This document shows, in pieces, positions 1-7,643 of a stretch of 22,750 nt of DNA. Source of the stretch: Limnohabitans sp. (GTDB lineage Bacteria; Planctomycetota; Phycisphaerae; Phycisphaerales; SM1A02); assembly GCA_030054275.1 (NCBI GenBank), contig JASGCF010000002.1:6839-29588 (forward strand), given 5' to 3'. The notes under the pieces were generated by a model. That model had not been told where the DNA came from and ran no database searches. It saw only the letters and a program-made list of their open reading frames with translations. A program made the translations under genes and the position numbers. Position 1 is the first letter of the stretch; each line of letters begins with the position of its first letter.

Positions 1-295
1 CAGTCGGGGATGCAGTCGTCGGTGCTTCTGCGGCGTCCGATGTGTCGGTCGAAGGATCGATCTGTGGGAGATCAACGGTGGATGCACCACTCCCGTCGCG
101 CGAGACATCTCCCGACTGATCTGCGCTCTTCGTCGGTGTCGCCTGCTGCGCTGCGTCTTGCGCTGCGCGAGCGACAGGCAGGAGTTGCGTGACAAGTTGC
201 GTGACAAGGAGCGTGACAAGGATGAAGACGCTGGCGGTAGCGAAAGTGATCCGTCCGCGGCGTGTCCAGCGTGGAAGTCGATGGAGATTGCTCAC
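1..295 (-). CDS. N-terminal part of an exported protein of unknown function (runs off the left edge)
   Basis: Reading leftwards from a GTG codon at 295-293, the frame stays open to the window edge (98 codons). It begins MSNLHRLPRWTRRGRI, followed by a hydrophobic stretch (about residues 17-43) and an Ala-Arg-Ala-Ala-Gln segment. This is a basic n-region, a long h-region and a plausible signal peptidase site near ARA-AQ. The mature start is rich in Ala, Thr, Ser, Asp and Gln, as in a flexible linker. The h-region contains LVT-type repeats encoded by a 12-bp tandem repeat. The gene lies 56 bp downstream of the M48 protease on the same strand, so it may be the last gene of that run. I see no Shine-Dalgarno sequence, and the start rests on the signal-peptide architecture. 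No domain is visible in this fragment, so no function can be given. Confidence 0.7.
   Translation of the reverse strand, partial: MSNLHRLPRWTRRGRITFATASVFILVTLLVTQLVTQLLPVARAAQDAAQQATPTKSADQSGDVSRDGSGASTVDLPQIDPSTDTSDAAEAPTTASPT
184..219. repeat. Three 12-bp tandem repeats inside a signal peptide coding region
   Basis: Two perfect units of gttgcgtgacaa (184-195 and 196-207) are followed by a third, ggagcgtgacaa (208-219). Read on the minus strand they are in frame with the left-edge gene and encode the repeated LVT(Q/L) in its hydrophobic signal segment. A gain or loss of one unit would change the hydrophobic length by four residues without a frameshift. Confidence 0.85.
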
Positions 296-351
296 GCAAC
301 ACGAACGCGCGCCAACGGGCCTTCGTGGATGCTCGCTGCGTATTTCGTAGG

Positions 352-2247
352 TCAATTTGCCATGGCAAGGGCCGGAAGCGGCACATCAAGGGCGTCGGCG
401 ACGGCGCGCAAGACGAGGTGCTCCGAATCGCCCACTCGTTGGTCGTGGGCGGCGGCCCGTGCGGCAAGCACGAGCAACTTTTGGCGGTCGGTGTAGGTGA
501 GTTCGGTCAGTTTCGAGACGGCGGAATTCAACCCATCAAGCGTGCGCTCGGCAAGCGCGGGCATCGCAGGCGCTTGCATGCCCATGCCAGCGTACGCACG
601 GTTGAACGCGGCAGTTGCTGCGTCGCCCGAGTGTTCGAGTGAAGCGACCGTCGCAAGGACCACGCGCACTTCAGCGGCGCAATCGGTGAGGCGCGCGCGG
701 GCCTTGCTTGGCGACTCCATGAATCGCCGCTCGACATGGCGTTCGAGGCACTTCACGAGCGCCCACTCGCGAAGATCAATCGAGTTGTCCGAGCGCATCG
801 CGCGCGCGAGTGTTTCGCGGAAGGCGCGATAGCGCGCGACGCCGAGTTCAAAGAGCACGGGGCCAGCGAGATCTGCAAGCGCCAACTGCTCATCGCCCGA
901 GAGTCGCGCGAGCGGCGCTGCGAGTTGCGCATAGGTTTCGTACGCCTCACGATCGCGCTCGGCAACGGTCGCATCGCAGCGCTCGTACCCAACAGGGCGC
1001 CGAGCGATCGCGTAGCAGAGAGCGCGTGCGCCAAGCGGATCGCGAACCGCATCGACCAATTCCTTTGGAAGCGACGATCGCCATGCGGAGGCGGCTGCGA
1101 TGCTGTCGCGATCGAGTGTGCCGGCGCGATTGATTGCAGCCGTGGCTGCAGCGCCGCCGCTGAAACCTGCGACCGGCATCGCGCCTGAAGGGACGGCACT
1201 CGCGCGATTCCCTGATGTCGCGCTGTCGCGCGTCTGGCTGCGTTCTTGCGTTGCAACATTGTTCGCACCCATCGCCTTCAGCGCGGCAATGCGCACATCA
1301 ATCGGCGGGTGTGTTGCGAAAAGCGTGTTCAAACTTGTCGCGAAGAAGAAGTGGTTGAGTTCGCTGGCCGCGGGCGATGCCACACGCGACGAGTGATCGC
1401 GAATCTTCGCAAGTGCGCCCGCGATTCCATTCGGATTGCGCGTGTACTGCACGGCCGCCGCATCCGCGAGGAATTCGCGTTGACGACTGATCGCGGCTTG
1501 AATCAGCCGCCCGAACAGCATGCCGAGCGAACCGATTCCCCAGACGACGAGTCCAACGACGATGAGTCCGGCACCAATCGCAGGTCCTGGATTGTTCTTG
1601 CCTCCGCCGCGCGAGCGCGCGAGTGCTGGGCCGATGTAGCGAAAGCAGATGTATCCGATGACACCGACAGCCATGATGCCTGCGATGACCGCAGTTGTTC
1701 GCGCATTGATGCGTGTGTCGCCGTGAAAAATGTGGCTGTATTCGTGCGCGATGACGCCTTGCATCTCATCGCGCGACAGGAGTTCCATACAGCCGCGCGT
1801 CACGCCAATGACCGAGTTTGTTGGATCGGGCCCAGCTGCGAACGCGTTGATCGAAGCATCTTCGATGACATAGACGGGCGGCACTGGAACGCCCGACGCG
1901 ATCGACATTTCTTCGATGATGTTGAGCAGTTGTCGCTCGGCTGGGTCGCGTGTGGATGCAGAAATTCGAACGCCACCGAGCATCTCTGCGATCTTCGTTC
2001 CGCCCTGCGAAAGTTGCGAGAGTTTCACAAGTGTGGCGATCAACACCACCACACCGACGATGCCGACAACGCCTAGAAAAACCCGCCAATCTGCGAACGC
2101 TGCGGGACCGACTTGCGTGGCGAGCATGCCTGCAATCGCAGCCCACATCGCAAGAATCGTGCCGGCCACGCCAAAGATAAAGAACGCAACCAAACGCCCT
2201 GTTTGCTTGCGCGCATTGTCTTGACTTGTGAAGAAGTCGGTCGACAT
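352..2247 (-). CDS. M48-family membrane zinc metalloprotease with a TerB-like C-terminus
   Basis: This is a 631-residue integral membrane metallopeptidase of the HtpX/Ste24 (M48) class, a family that degrades damaged or misfolded membrane proteins. Hydrophobic segments lie at about residues 19-42 and 56-78, and another pair at about 184-206 and 225-247. The zinc motif HEYSH is at 168-172, and the third ligand is probably Glu258 in REFLADAAAV. The family motif ATHPPIDVRI is at 311-320. The M48 core ends near residue 325. About 300 cytosolic residues follow, and the last 60 (QKLLVLAARAAAHDQRVGD, then a helix ending in RAVADALDVPLP) resemble the TerB-like domain seen in long LemA-linked M48 proteins. 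LemA lies 43 bp upstream, as in many bacteria. The start is supported by AAGGGAG just upstream. It is longer than canonical HtpX (about 290 residues), so I give no symbol. Confidence 0.93.
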   Translation of the reverse strand: MSTDFFTSQDNARKQTGRLVAFFIFGVAGTILAMWAAIAGMLATQVGPAAFADWRVFLGVVGIVGVVVLIATLVKLSQLSQGGTKIAEMLGGVRISASTRDPAERQLLNIIEEMSIASGVPVPPVYVIEDASINAFAAGPDPTNSVIGVTRGCMELLSRDEMQGVIAHEYSHIFHGDTRINARTTAVIAGIMAVGVIGYICFRYIGPALARSRGGGKNNPGPAIGAGLIVVGLVVWGIGSLGMLFGRLIQAAISRQREFLADAAAVQYTRNPNGIAGALAKIRDHSSRVASPAASELNHFFFATSLNTLFATHPPIDVRIAALKAMGANNVATQERSQTRDSATSGNRASAVPSGAMPVAGFSGGAAATAAINRAGTLDRDSIAAASAWRSSLPKELVDAVRDPLGARALCYAIARRPVGYERCDATVAERDREAYETYAQLAAPLARLSGDEQLALADLAGPVLFELGVARYRAFRETLARAMRSDNSIDLREWALVKCLERHVERRFMESPSKARARLTDCAAEVRVVLATVASLEHSGDAATAAFNRAYAGMGMQAPAMPALAERTLDGLNSAVSKLTELTYTDRQKLLVLAARAAAHDQRVGDSEHLVLRAVADALDVPLPALAMAN

Positions 2248-2251
2248 CGTG

Positions 2252-2258
2252 CTCCCTT
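2252..2258 (-). promoter_or_regulatory. Ribosome binding site of the M48 protease
   Basis: On the minus strand AAGGGAG lies four bases upstream of the ATG at 2247. It is one of the few good Shine-Dalgarno matches in this gene run and fixes the start. Confidence 0.6.
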
Positions 2259-2290
2259 CGATGCTGTGTCTTGCGACGAATCCGCGTCGA

Positions 2291-2914
2291 TCAGAACTTC
2301 ACGGCAACTGCTGCGCGCGCCGCAGCGTCGGCCTCGAAGAGGCCCATTTCCGTCACACCGAAGGTGCGCGCCACGATGCTTGCCGGAAACACCACGATTT
2401 GCTCATTGAGACGCATCACTGCGTCGTTGTAGGCCTGCCGCGCGAACGCGATGCGATTCTCGGTGCTTGCGAGTTCTTCCTGAAGTTGCAGGGCATTTTG
2501 GTTCGCTTTGAGTTCTGGGTAACGCTCGACCAAGCCAACCAAACGGCCGAGCGCACCGTCAAGGGCGGTCGATGCGTTGGCCAATTGCGTGACAGCCGAA
2601 ACCCCGAGCATCGCGCCTTGCGCGGCACCAAGTGCGCCCGCTGCTTGCGAGCGCGCTGCAATGACAGCTTCGAGCGTGGCGCGTTCGTGCGCCATGTAGC
2701 CCTTCACGGTTTCGACGAGGTTTGGAATCAAATCGAAGCGCCGCTTCAGTTGCACATCGATTTGGCTGAAGGCGTTCTTCGCGCGCACTTGTGAACGGCG
2801 AAGTCCGTTGTAGACCGCGATCACCCAAAGCACGGGGATAAGCAGTGCAGTGAGCACGACGCCGAGCACGACGAAGAGCGCGGTATTCGCAAAGAGAAGC
2901 GGGATTCCGTCCAT
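2291..2914 (-). CDS. lemA: LemA family protein
   Basis: This is a 207-residue single-pass membrane protein of the LemA family. It has one N-terminal hydrophobic segment (about residues 9-34) followed by the diagnostic stretch YNGLRRSQVRAKNAFSQIDV and then QLKRRFDLIPNLVETVKGYM (about 35-74). The rest is a helical domain with ENRIAFARQAYNDAVMRLN. LemA proteins are membrane-anchored helical proteins of poorly defined role, often coded beside M48/HtpX proteases, as here. I chose the ATG at 2914 (MDGIPLLF) because it places the transmembrane segment at the N-terminus. An in-frame ATG at 2971 would add 19 Arg-rich residues and overlap the pyruvate kinase gene. The family is clear, the cellular role is not. 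It probably forms a two-gene unit with the protease. Confidence 0.93.
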   Translation of the reverse strand: MDGIPLLFANTALFVVLGVVLTALLIPVLWVIAVYNGLRRSQVRAKNAFSQIDVQLKRRFDLIPNLVETVKGYMAHERATLEAVIAARSQAAGALGAAQGAMLGVSAVTQLANASTALDGALGRLVGLVERYPELKANQNALQLQEELASTENRIAFARQAYNDAVMRLNEQIVVFPASIVARTFGVTEMGLFEADAAARAAVAVKF

Positions 2915-2946
2915 AGCCGCGGAGTGTAGCCGCGCTCGGCGATTCG

Positions 2947-4440
2947 TCAGGCGCCGAACTCTGCGTTCCACTTACCGAGAATCGCACGGCTTCGCGCGCG
3001 TCGGAGTTTCGTGCGGGCAAGCAAGTCGTCGACGAAACGAACCGTATCGAGCATGTATGGGCCGATCCCAAGCATGACGGCGTCTGCGCGTGCCGCGTCG
3101 GCCGCGTCGGTGACTTCACCGCGAGTTGGGAAGCCGTGGTCGGTCATCGACTCAAGCACTTGCGTTGCCCAAATCACGGGAATATGCGCTGCTTCTGCGA
3201 GTGCGAGGATTTCGTCTTGCGCTTCGGGAAGATTTTCGAAGCCGATCTCGACGCCAAGATCGCCACGCGCGAGCATCACGCCGCACGGGGGCATCTTCAT
3301 GAGTTCAAGCAGGATTTCTGGCAGCGCGTGGCACGCTTGCGGTGTTTCGATTTTGGCAACCACGCCAATCGGACGCCGTGTACGAGCGAGCATTGCTTGA
3401 TGAAGATCGGCGATGTCGGCGGCACTTCGCACGAAACTCATGGACACGAAATCCACATGCGCAACGGCAAAGTCAAGTGTGTTCAGGTCGTCATCGGTGA
3501 GCGCGCAAATCGGAAGATTCGTATCGGGCACATTCACGCCCTTGCGATCTTTGAGCGGCCATGCGCCAGTGCGGGCACCTTCGATGGTGCAAGTGGCTTC
3601 GCCAGCGGCGCGGTCGATCACGGTGCAACGCGCGCGGATGTTTCCATCATCGAAGAGGACGCGATGGCCTGGTGCGATGTGGTCGACAAGTTCGCGCGGT
3701 CGTACGGCGATGCGCGCGGGTGCGGTTGCGCGTCCGTTGGTATCGCGCGGTGCATCGGTGCTCGCGGCATCGGCGTGCAACACCACGGTGTCGCCGGCGC
3801 GCAAGGAAATCGGGCCGCTCGCGCACACTCCAGTGCGAACTTTCGGCCCAGCGAGATCGATCGAAATTGGAATGCGTCGTCCGCGCGTGGCGGCGGCGGT
3901 TCGTAACGCATCGGCGCAGGCTTTCCATTGCGTTGGATCGCCGTGCGACGCGTTGATGCGGCCGACATCCATGCCCGCATCGATGAGCGAGCCCATGAAC
4001 GCGACATCGCCCGCACCCCACGGAGGAAGCGTGACAACAACGCGCGTTGCGTGAGGAATCGGCGGGCCGAGGAGTTCGGCTGCGTGACGCTCGAGCAGCG
4101 TCGCGCCGTCGTCAATCGCGATGTTTGCGCGTGCTTGGTCGGGGGTACGGCCGCACATCGCAGCGAGCGCGCGTTCGACGGCGTCAAGCGTCGGCATCAC
4201 ATGCGCCTCGCGTCGCGCGAGGGACGAGAGGCCCGAGCGAATCAACTCGGCTTGCAGCGGAACATGATCGGTCGCTCGGAGTGCGAGATAATGCGCGAGA
4301 TTCGCGGCACTTCGCTGCATTGCAATCGGAAGCGCTGCGATGGATGCCGTCATTCCGCGTTCCGCTGCGGTTGCTTCGTCGCGCAACGCACGAATTGCAT
4401 CGGAGAGAGTTGCAAGTCTTGCAGTCTCATTCGTGTCCAT
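2947..4440 (-). CDS. pyk: Pyruvate kinase family protein, N-terminally extended, without the C-terminal regulatory domain
   Basis: This 497-residue protein should transfer phosphate from phosphoenolpyruvate to ADP in the cytoplasm. Pyruvate kinase motifs appear in order: GRINASHGD (160-168, substrate Arg161), DLAGPKVRTG (195-204), KDRKGVNVPD (297-306), VVAKIET (360-366, catalytic Lys363), ARGDLGVEI (391-399, metal-binding region with Asp394), ATQVLESM (425-432) and PTRGEVTDAADAARADAVML (438-457). The barrel is preceded by about 130 helical residues absent from textbook enzymes. The usual SGETA segment after 'VML' is replaced by GIGPYMLDTV, and the protein stops soon after, so the C-terminal allosteric domain is missing. 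Lys200 and Leu196 in the DLAGPK motif match the K+-independent class (compare E. coli PykA DLQGPK). The start is one base after the sulfotransferase stop, suggesting translational coupling. Activity as a true pyruvate kinase is likely but unproven for this subfamily. Confidence 0.88.
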   Translation of the reverse strand: MDTNETARLATLSDAIRALRDEATAAERGMTASIAALPIAMQRSAANLAHYLALRATDHVPLQAELIRSGLSSLARREAHVMPTLDAVERALAAMCGRTPDQARANIAIDDGATLLERHAAELLGPPIPHATRVVVTLPPWGAGDVAFMGSLIDAGMDVGRINASHGDPTQWKACADALRTAAATRGRRIPISIDLAGPKVRTGVCASGPISLRAGDTVVLHADAASTDAPRDTNGRATAPARIAVRPRELVDHIAPGHRVLFDDGNIRARCTVIDRAAGEATCTIEGARTGAWPLKDRKGVNVPDTNLPICALTDDDLNTLDFAVAHVDFVSMSFVRSAADIADLHQAMLARTRRPIGVVAKIETPQACHALPEILLELMKMPPCGVMLARGDLGVEIGFENLPEAQDEILALAEAAHIPVIWATQVLESMTDHGFPTRGEVTDAADAARADAVMLGIGPYMLDTVRFVDDLLARTKLRRARSRAILGKWNAEFGA

Positions 4441-4441
4441 C

Positions 4442-5938
4442 TCAAGATACTCCGGCTGTCGTGGGATATGCCGAAAAAGGAATACCGTCTAAGACGCGCG
4501 CATAGTTGCGCCATCGACCAACCGATGCCTGTGTGAGTGGACGACTGACTTGGTCGTAACTCAATGTGCGCACGGTTCGACGCGATTGATGAAAGCTGAG
4601 CACGCTCGCATCCCACGAAAGACCAAGGAAATCAAGCAACTCACGCATGCGCGGTTCGCCGTCTTCGACGAGCGCTTCGTAGGAGACGGTGTGGATCGGG
4701 ACGCGAAGAACCTCACGCCAATGTTGCATGAGCCGCTCGGATTCGCGCCACGCAAGAGCGACCCACTCCGGCCGCGTCGTCCATGGATAGCGCTCTGCAC
4801 CAAACGCGCCCATGACGCACGACACCGCCACATCTCGCGGATCGCGCACGATATGCACGATGCGCGTCTGTGGAAAAAGGCGCGCGAGATGGCCCAAAAC
4901 CCGCGTATTTCCGAGTGCTTTGTTCACAACGCGCTTCGCACGCGGAGCGAGTCGTCGGATCTCATCGAGATACGCACGCGCAACGCGTGCATGATCGTTT
5001 GGCGCAGAAAGCCCAGCGGTTTCTGCCCAGCGCTCGATGGTTTCCAGTTCGCCAACGCCCTTTGCATCGGGATGCGCGTCGATGATTTGATCGACAAGAC
5101 TCGTACCGCTGCGTGGCATACCCGCGACAAACACAGGTGTTTCATCGCGGAGGCCCGAATCGCCGATCGAGGCAATGCGCTCGGGCGTCCACCATTGGAT
5201 CGCTTCGTCGGTGGCGCGCACGAGTTGGTCCGGATCAAACGAAACCGTTCGTGAAGCATGTGCGCGTGTGGCTGATTCCCATGCTTCATCGAAGCGTCCG
5301 GCGCGATCAAGCGCTTTTGCGCGGAGAAAGAGCAACATCAGCGAGGAAATGGCGCCTCGTTGCGTTGTCGGAAGCGTCGCGTCCATGACGCGCACTGCCT
5401 CACTCAATTTCGCAGGATCGTGTGCGCCCTCGCGCACGAGCAGTTTCGCGTGTTCATAGGCGATCCGTTCAGGGAGGGGCGCATCGAGGCCGTTGGCGTT
5501 GCGGAGTTGCTCGAGAATCGGTGTGAGTTCTGCGCGCGCTTCGTCCGCGCGACCTGCTTCTTCAAGGGTTGCAACAAGTGCGACACACAGATCGCGCGCG
5601 CCGGGCGCGAGTTTCATGGCGCTGCGAAAATCAGCCACCGCCTCGTCGGTTCTTCCAAGTGCTCGCAACGAATCTCCGCGCAGCATCAATGCTTCGGGAT
5701 GCTGTAACAACGCAAGCGATCGTGTCGCGAGCGCAATCGTCTCATTGTGCTGTCCAAGCGCGTTGCGACAACGCGCGGCGAGCGCGAGCAACTCAGGATC
5801 GCGCGGATCGATTCGGATCAGCGGTTCAACCGCAGCAAGCGCATCGCGCGTTCGTCCAGCGCGGAACGCCGCGCGAATCTCATCGAGTTTCGCGGCGCGG
5901 CCACTTTTTGCGGGCGTTGCGCGATGCTCAGGTTTCAC
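4442..5938 (-). CDS. TPR-repeat sulfotransferase
   Basis: This 498-residue protein has two parts. Residues about 15-245 are tetratricopeptide-like helix pairs (for example ALMLRGDSLRALGRTDEAVA at 83-102 and LRAKALDRAGRFDEAWESA at 205-223). Residues about 265-480 are a PAPS-dependent sulfotransferase domain. The 5'-phosphosulfate loop is GMPRSGTSLVDQII (273-286), and the 3'-phosphate motif is RIVHIVRDPRDVAVS (359-373). The family moves sulfate from PAPS to a carbohydrate, peptide or small-molecule acceptor. The acceptor cannot be read from sequence. No signal peptide is visible, so it is probably cytoplasmic. The start is a GTG that overlaps the prfC stop (GTGA at 5938-5935), and the stop is one base before the pyruvate kinase ATG. 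Fusion of TPRs to sulfotransferases is common in marine bacteria and planctomycetes. The link to RF3 and pyruvate kinase has no obvious biochemical logic. Confidence 0.9.
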   Translation of the reverse strand: MKPEHRATPAKSGRAAKLDEIRAAFRAGRTRDALAAVEPLIRIDPRDPELLALAARCRNALGQHNETIALATRSLALLQHPEALMLRGDSLRALGRTDEAVADFRSAMKLAPGARDLCVALVATLEEAGRADEARAELTPILEQLRNANGLDAPLPERIAYEHAKLLVREGAHDPAKLSEAVRVMDATLPTTQRGAISSLMLLFLRAKALDRAGRFDEAWESATRAHASRTVSFDPDQLVRATDEAIQWWTPERIASIGDSGLRDETPVFVAGMPRSGTSLVDQIIDAHPDAKGVGELETIERWAETAGLSAPNDHARVARAYLDEIRRLAPRAKRVVNKALGNTRVLGHLARLFPQTRIVHIVRDPRDVAVSCVMGAFGAERYPWTTRPEWVALAWRESERLMQHWREVLRVPIHTVSYEALVEDGEPRMRELLDFLGLSWDASVLSFHQSRRTVRTLSYDQVSRPLTQASVGRWRNYARVLDGIPFSAYPTTAGVS

Positions 5939-7551
5939 GCGCTGCCTCCAGCACGCGCAGGCACATCATCGAAGGGCAGCGTTGCGATCTCGACATCGGG
6001 CAGTCGTTTTTGGAAATTCCGCACGGCCCACTCGTCAGAGAAGAAAATCACCGGACGGCCGCTCGCATCAACTCCATGCGTTGAATCGCTCAAGAGTTCT
6101 GGCATGAAGTCTGCGGGCGCGCCATTCTTTCGCCACCAGCGCACGATTTGCCAGCGCGACTTCTCAAGCCGCGATTCTGCGCCGTACTCGCTCTTCAAGC
6201 GATACTGCACGACTTCAAATTGCAGCGGACCAACCGCGGCGAGAATCGGCGTCTTGACTTGGCCAGAGCCAACTTCCATCTGTTGGACGACGCCTTCCTT
6301 CAGCAGTTGATCGACTCCGAGGCGATACTTCTTCGAGTTGCCTGGCTGCGGATTCGTGAGATACGCGAAGACTTCCGGCGTGAACTGCGGGATCTCACTG
6401 AAGCGAATCGTGCGATCTTCGGCAAGCGTGTCGCCGATCTGCAAGATGTCGTGGCCGATGATGCCAATCACATCGCCAGCCTCGCCTTCCTCGACGGTTT
6501 CGCGCTCTTGTCCGAAGAGTTTTTGCGCACTCGAGAGGCGGATTTTCTTGCCGCTCTGCACATGTACGACCGTCATTTCGCGCTCGAATTTGCCGCTCAC
6601 GACGCGCACGAATGCGATGCGGTCGCGGTGCTTTGGATCCATGTTCGCTTGGATCTTGAAGACGAATCCGCTGAAGGTTGGATCCTTTGGTTCGATGAGT
6701 TTCTCGCCCGAGCGACGCGCGCCGGGATCGGCCGAATGCTCAAGGAATCCGTCGAGAAGCAGTTGCACGCCGAAGTTGTTTGCGGCGCTTCCGAAGTACA
6801 CCGGCGTGATTTCGCCAGCGAGGACGCGCGCGCGATCAAACTCGGCGCCTGCGCCTTCGAGCATGTCGAGTTCGTCGCGGCCTTGGCGGTAGATGTCGGC
6901 GTCGATGCGTGAAGTGATCGCGGGGTCATCGAGGCCGACAACCTGCACGGGCGCCTCGCGCATGCCGCCCTTCGTGCGCTCGAAGAGATGCAGGCGCTTG
7001 TCGAGGCGGTCGTACACGCCGCGGAATTCGGGGCCATTGCCGAAGGGCCAATTCACGGGAAACGCGCCGATTCCGAGCACGCTTTCAAGTTCATCGAGCA
7101 GCGCGATCGGATCCTTCGTAGGTCGATCACACTTATTCATGAAGGTGAAAATCGGCACGCCGCGTCGACGACACACTTCGAAGAGTTTGCGCGTTTGCGG
7201 CTCGATACCTTTACCTGCGTCGATCACCATCACGGCCGCATCAACCGCCGTAAGCACGCGATAGGTGTCTTCGCTGAAATCCTTGTGGCCAGGCGTGTCG
7301 AGCAGGTTCACGCGATAGCCGTTGTAATCAAACTGCAGCACCGTTGACGAAATCGAGATGCCGCGTTGCTTCTCGAGTTCCATCCAGTCCGATGCGGTCG
7401 CGCGTTGATCCTTGCGCGCGGTGACCGAGCCTGCAAGTGCGACCGCGCCGCCGTAGAGGAGGAACTTCTCGGTGAGCGTCGTTTTACCGGCGTCGGGGTG
7501 CGAGATGATCGCGAAAGTTCGGCGGGGGAGATGCGCGGAGGACTGTGCCAT
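5935..7551 (-). CDS. prfC: Peptide chain release factor 3
   Basis: RF3 is the cytoplasmic GTPase that removes RF1/RF2 from the ribosome after peptide release. The 538-residue length fits the family. The GTPase domain begins with SHPDAGKTTLTEKFLLYGGA (17-36), then the switch region RGISISST (63-70), DTPGHKDFSEDT (85-96) and NKCD (139-142). Further matches to RF3, not EF-G, include the KDQRATASDWMELEKQRGIS region and a C-terminal domain ending FFSDEWAVRNFQKRLPDVEI. It is the first gene of the minus-strand run and lies 92 bp from the divergent protease gene, so a promoter for the run should lie between 7552 and 7643. I see no clear Shine-Dalgarno sequence before its ATG. The stop codon overlaps the sulfotransferase GTG start. 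Confidence 0.97.
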   Translation of the reverse strand: MAQSSAHLPRRTFAIISHPDAGKTTLTEKFLLYGGAVALAGSVTARKDQRATASDWMELEKQRGISISSTVLQFDYNGYRVNLLDTPGHKDFSEDTYRVLTAVDAAVMVIDAGKGIEPQTRKLFEVCRRRGVPIFTFMNKCDRPTKDPIALLDELESVLGIGAFPVNWPFGNGPEFRGVYDRLDKRLHLFERTKGGMREAPVQVVGLDDPAITSRIDADIYRQGRDELDMLEGAGAEFDRARVLAGEITPVYFGSAANNFGVQLLLDGFLEHSADPGARRSGEKLIEPKDPTFSGFVFKIQANMDPKHRDRIAFVRVVSGKFEREMTVVHVQSGKKIRLSSAQKLFGQERETVEEGEAGDVIGIIGHDILQIGDTLAEDRTIRFSEIPQFTPEVFAYLTNPQPGNSKKYRLGVDQLLKEGVVQQMEVGSGQVKTPILAAVGPLQFEVVQYRLKSEYGAESRLEKSRWQIVRWWRKNGAPADFMPELLSDSTHGVDASGRPVIFFSDEWAVRNFQKRLPDVEIATLPFDDVPARAGGSA

Positions 7552-7643
7552 CGTGTGTCTGTGCGGTTCGGGGCGCGAGATTGTCGCAGAAATGGCAGGA
7601 AGAGAGTAGTGGTTGCTGTGGAGTTGCGCGTGCGCGCTTACTC

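Noticed and set aside
7545..7643. Upstream ATG for the serine protease
   Set aside because: It overlaps the divergent prfC start and would put about 33 residues before the signal peptide.
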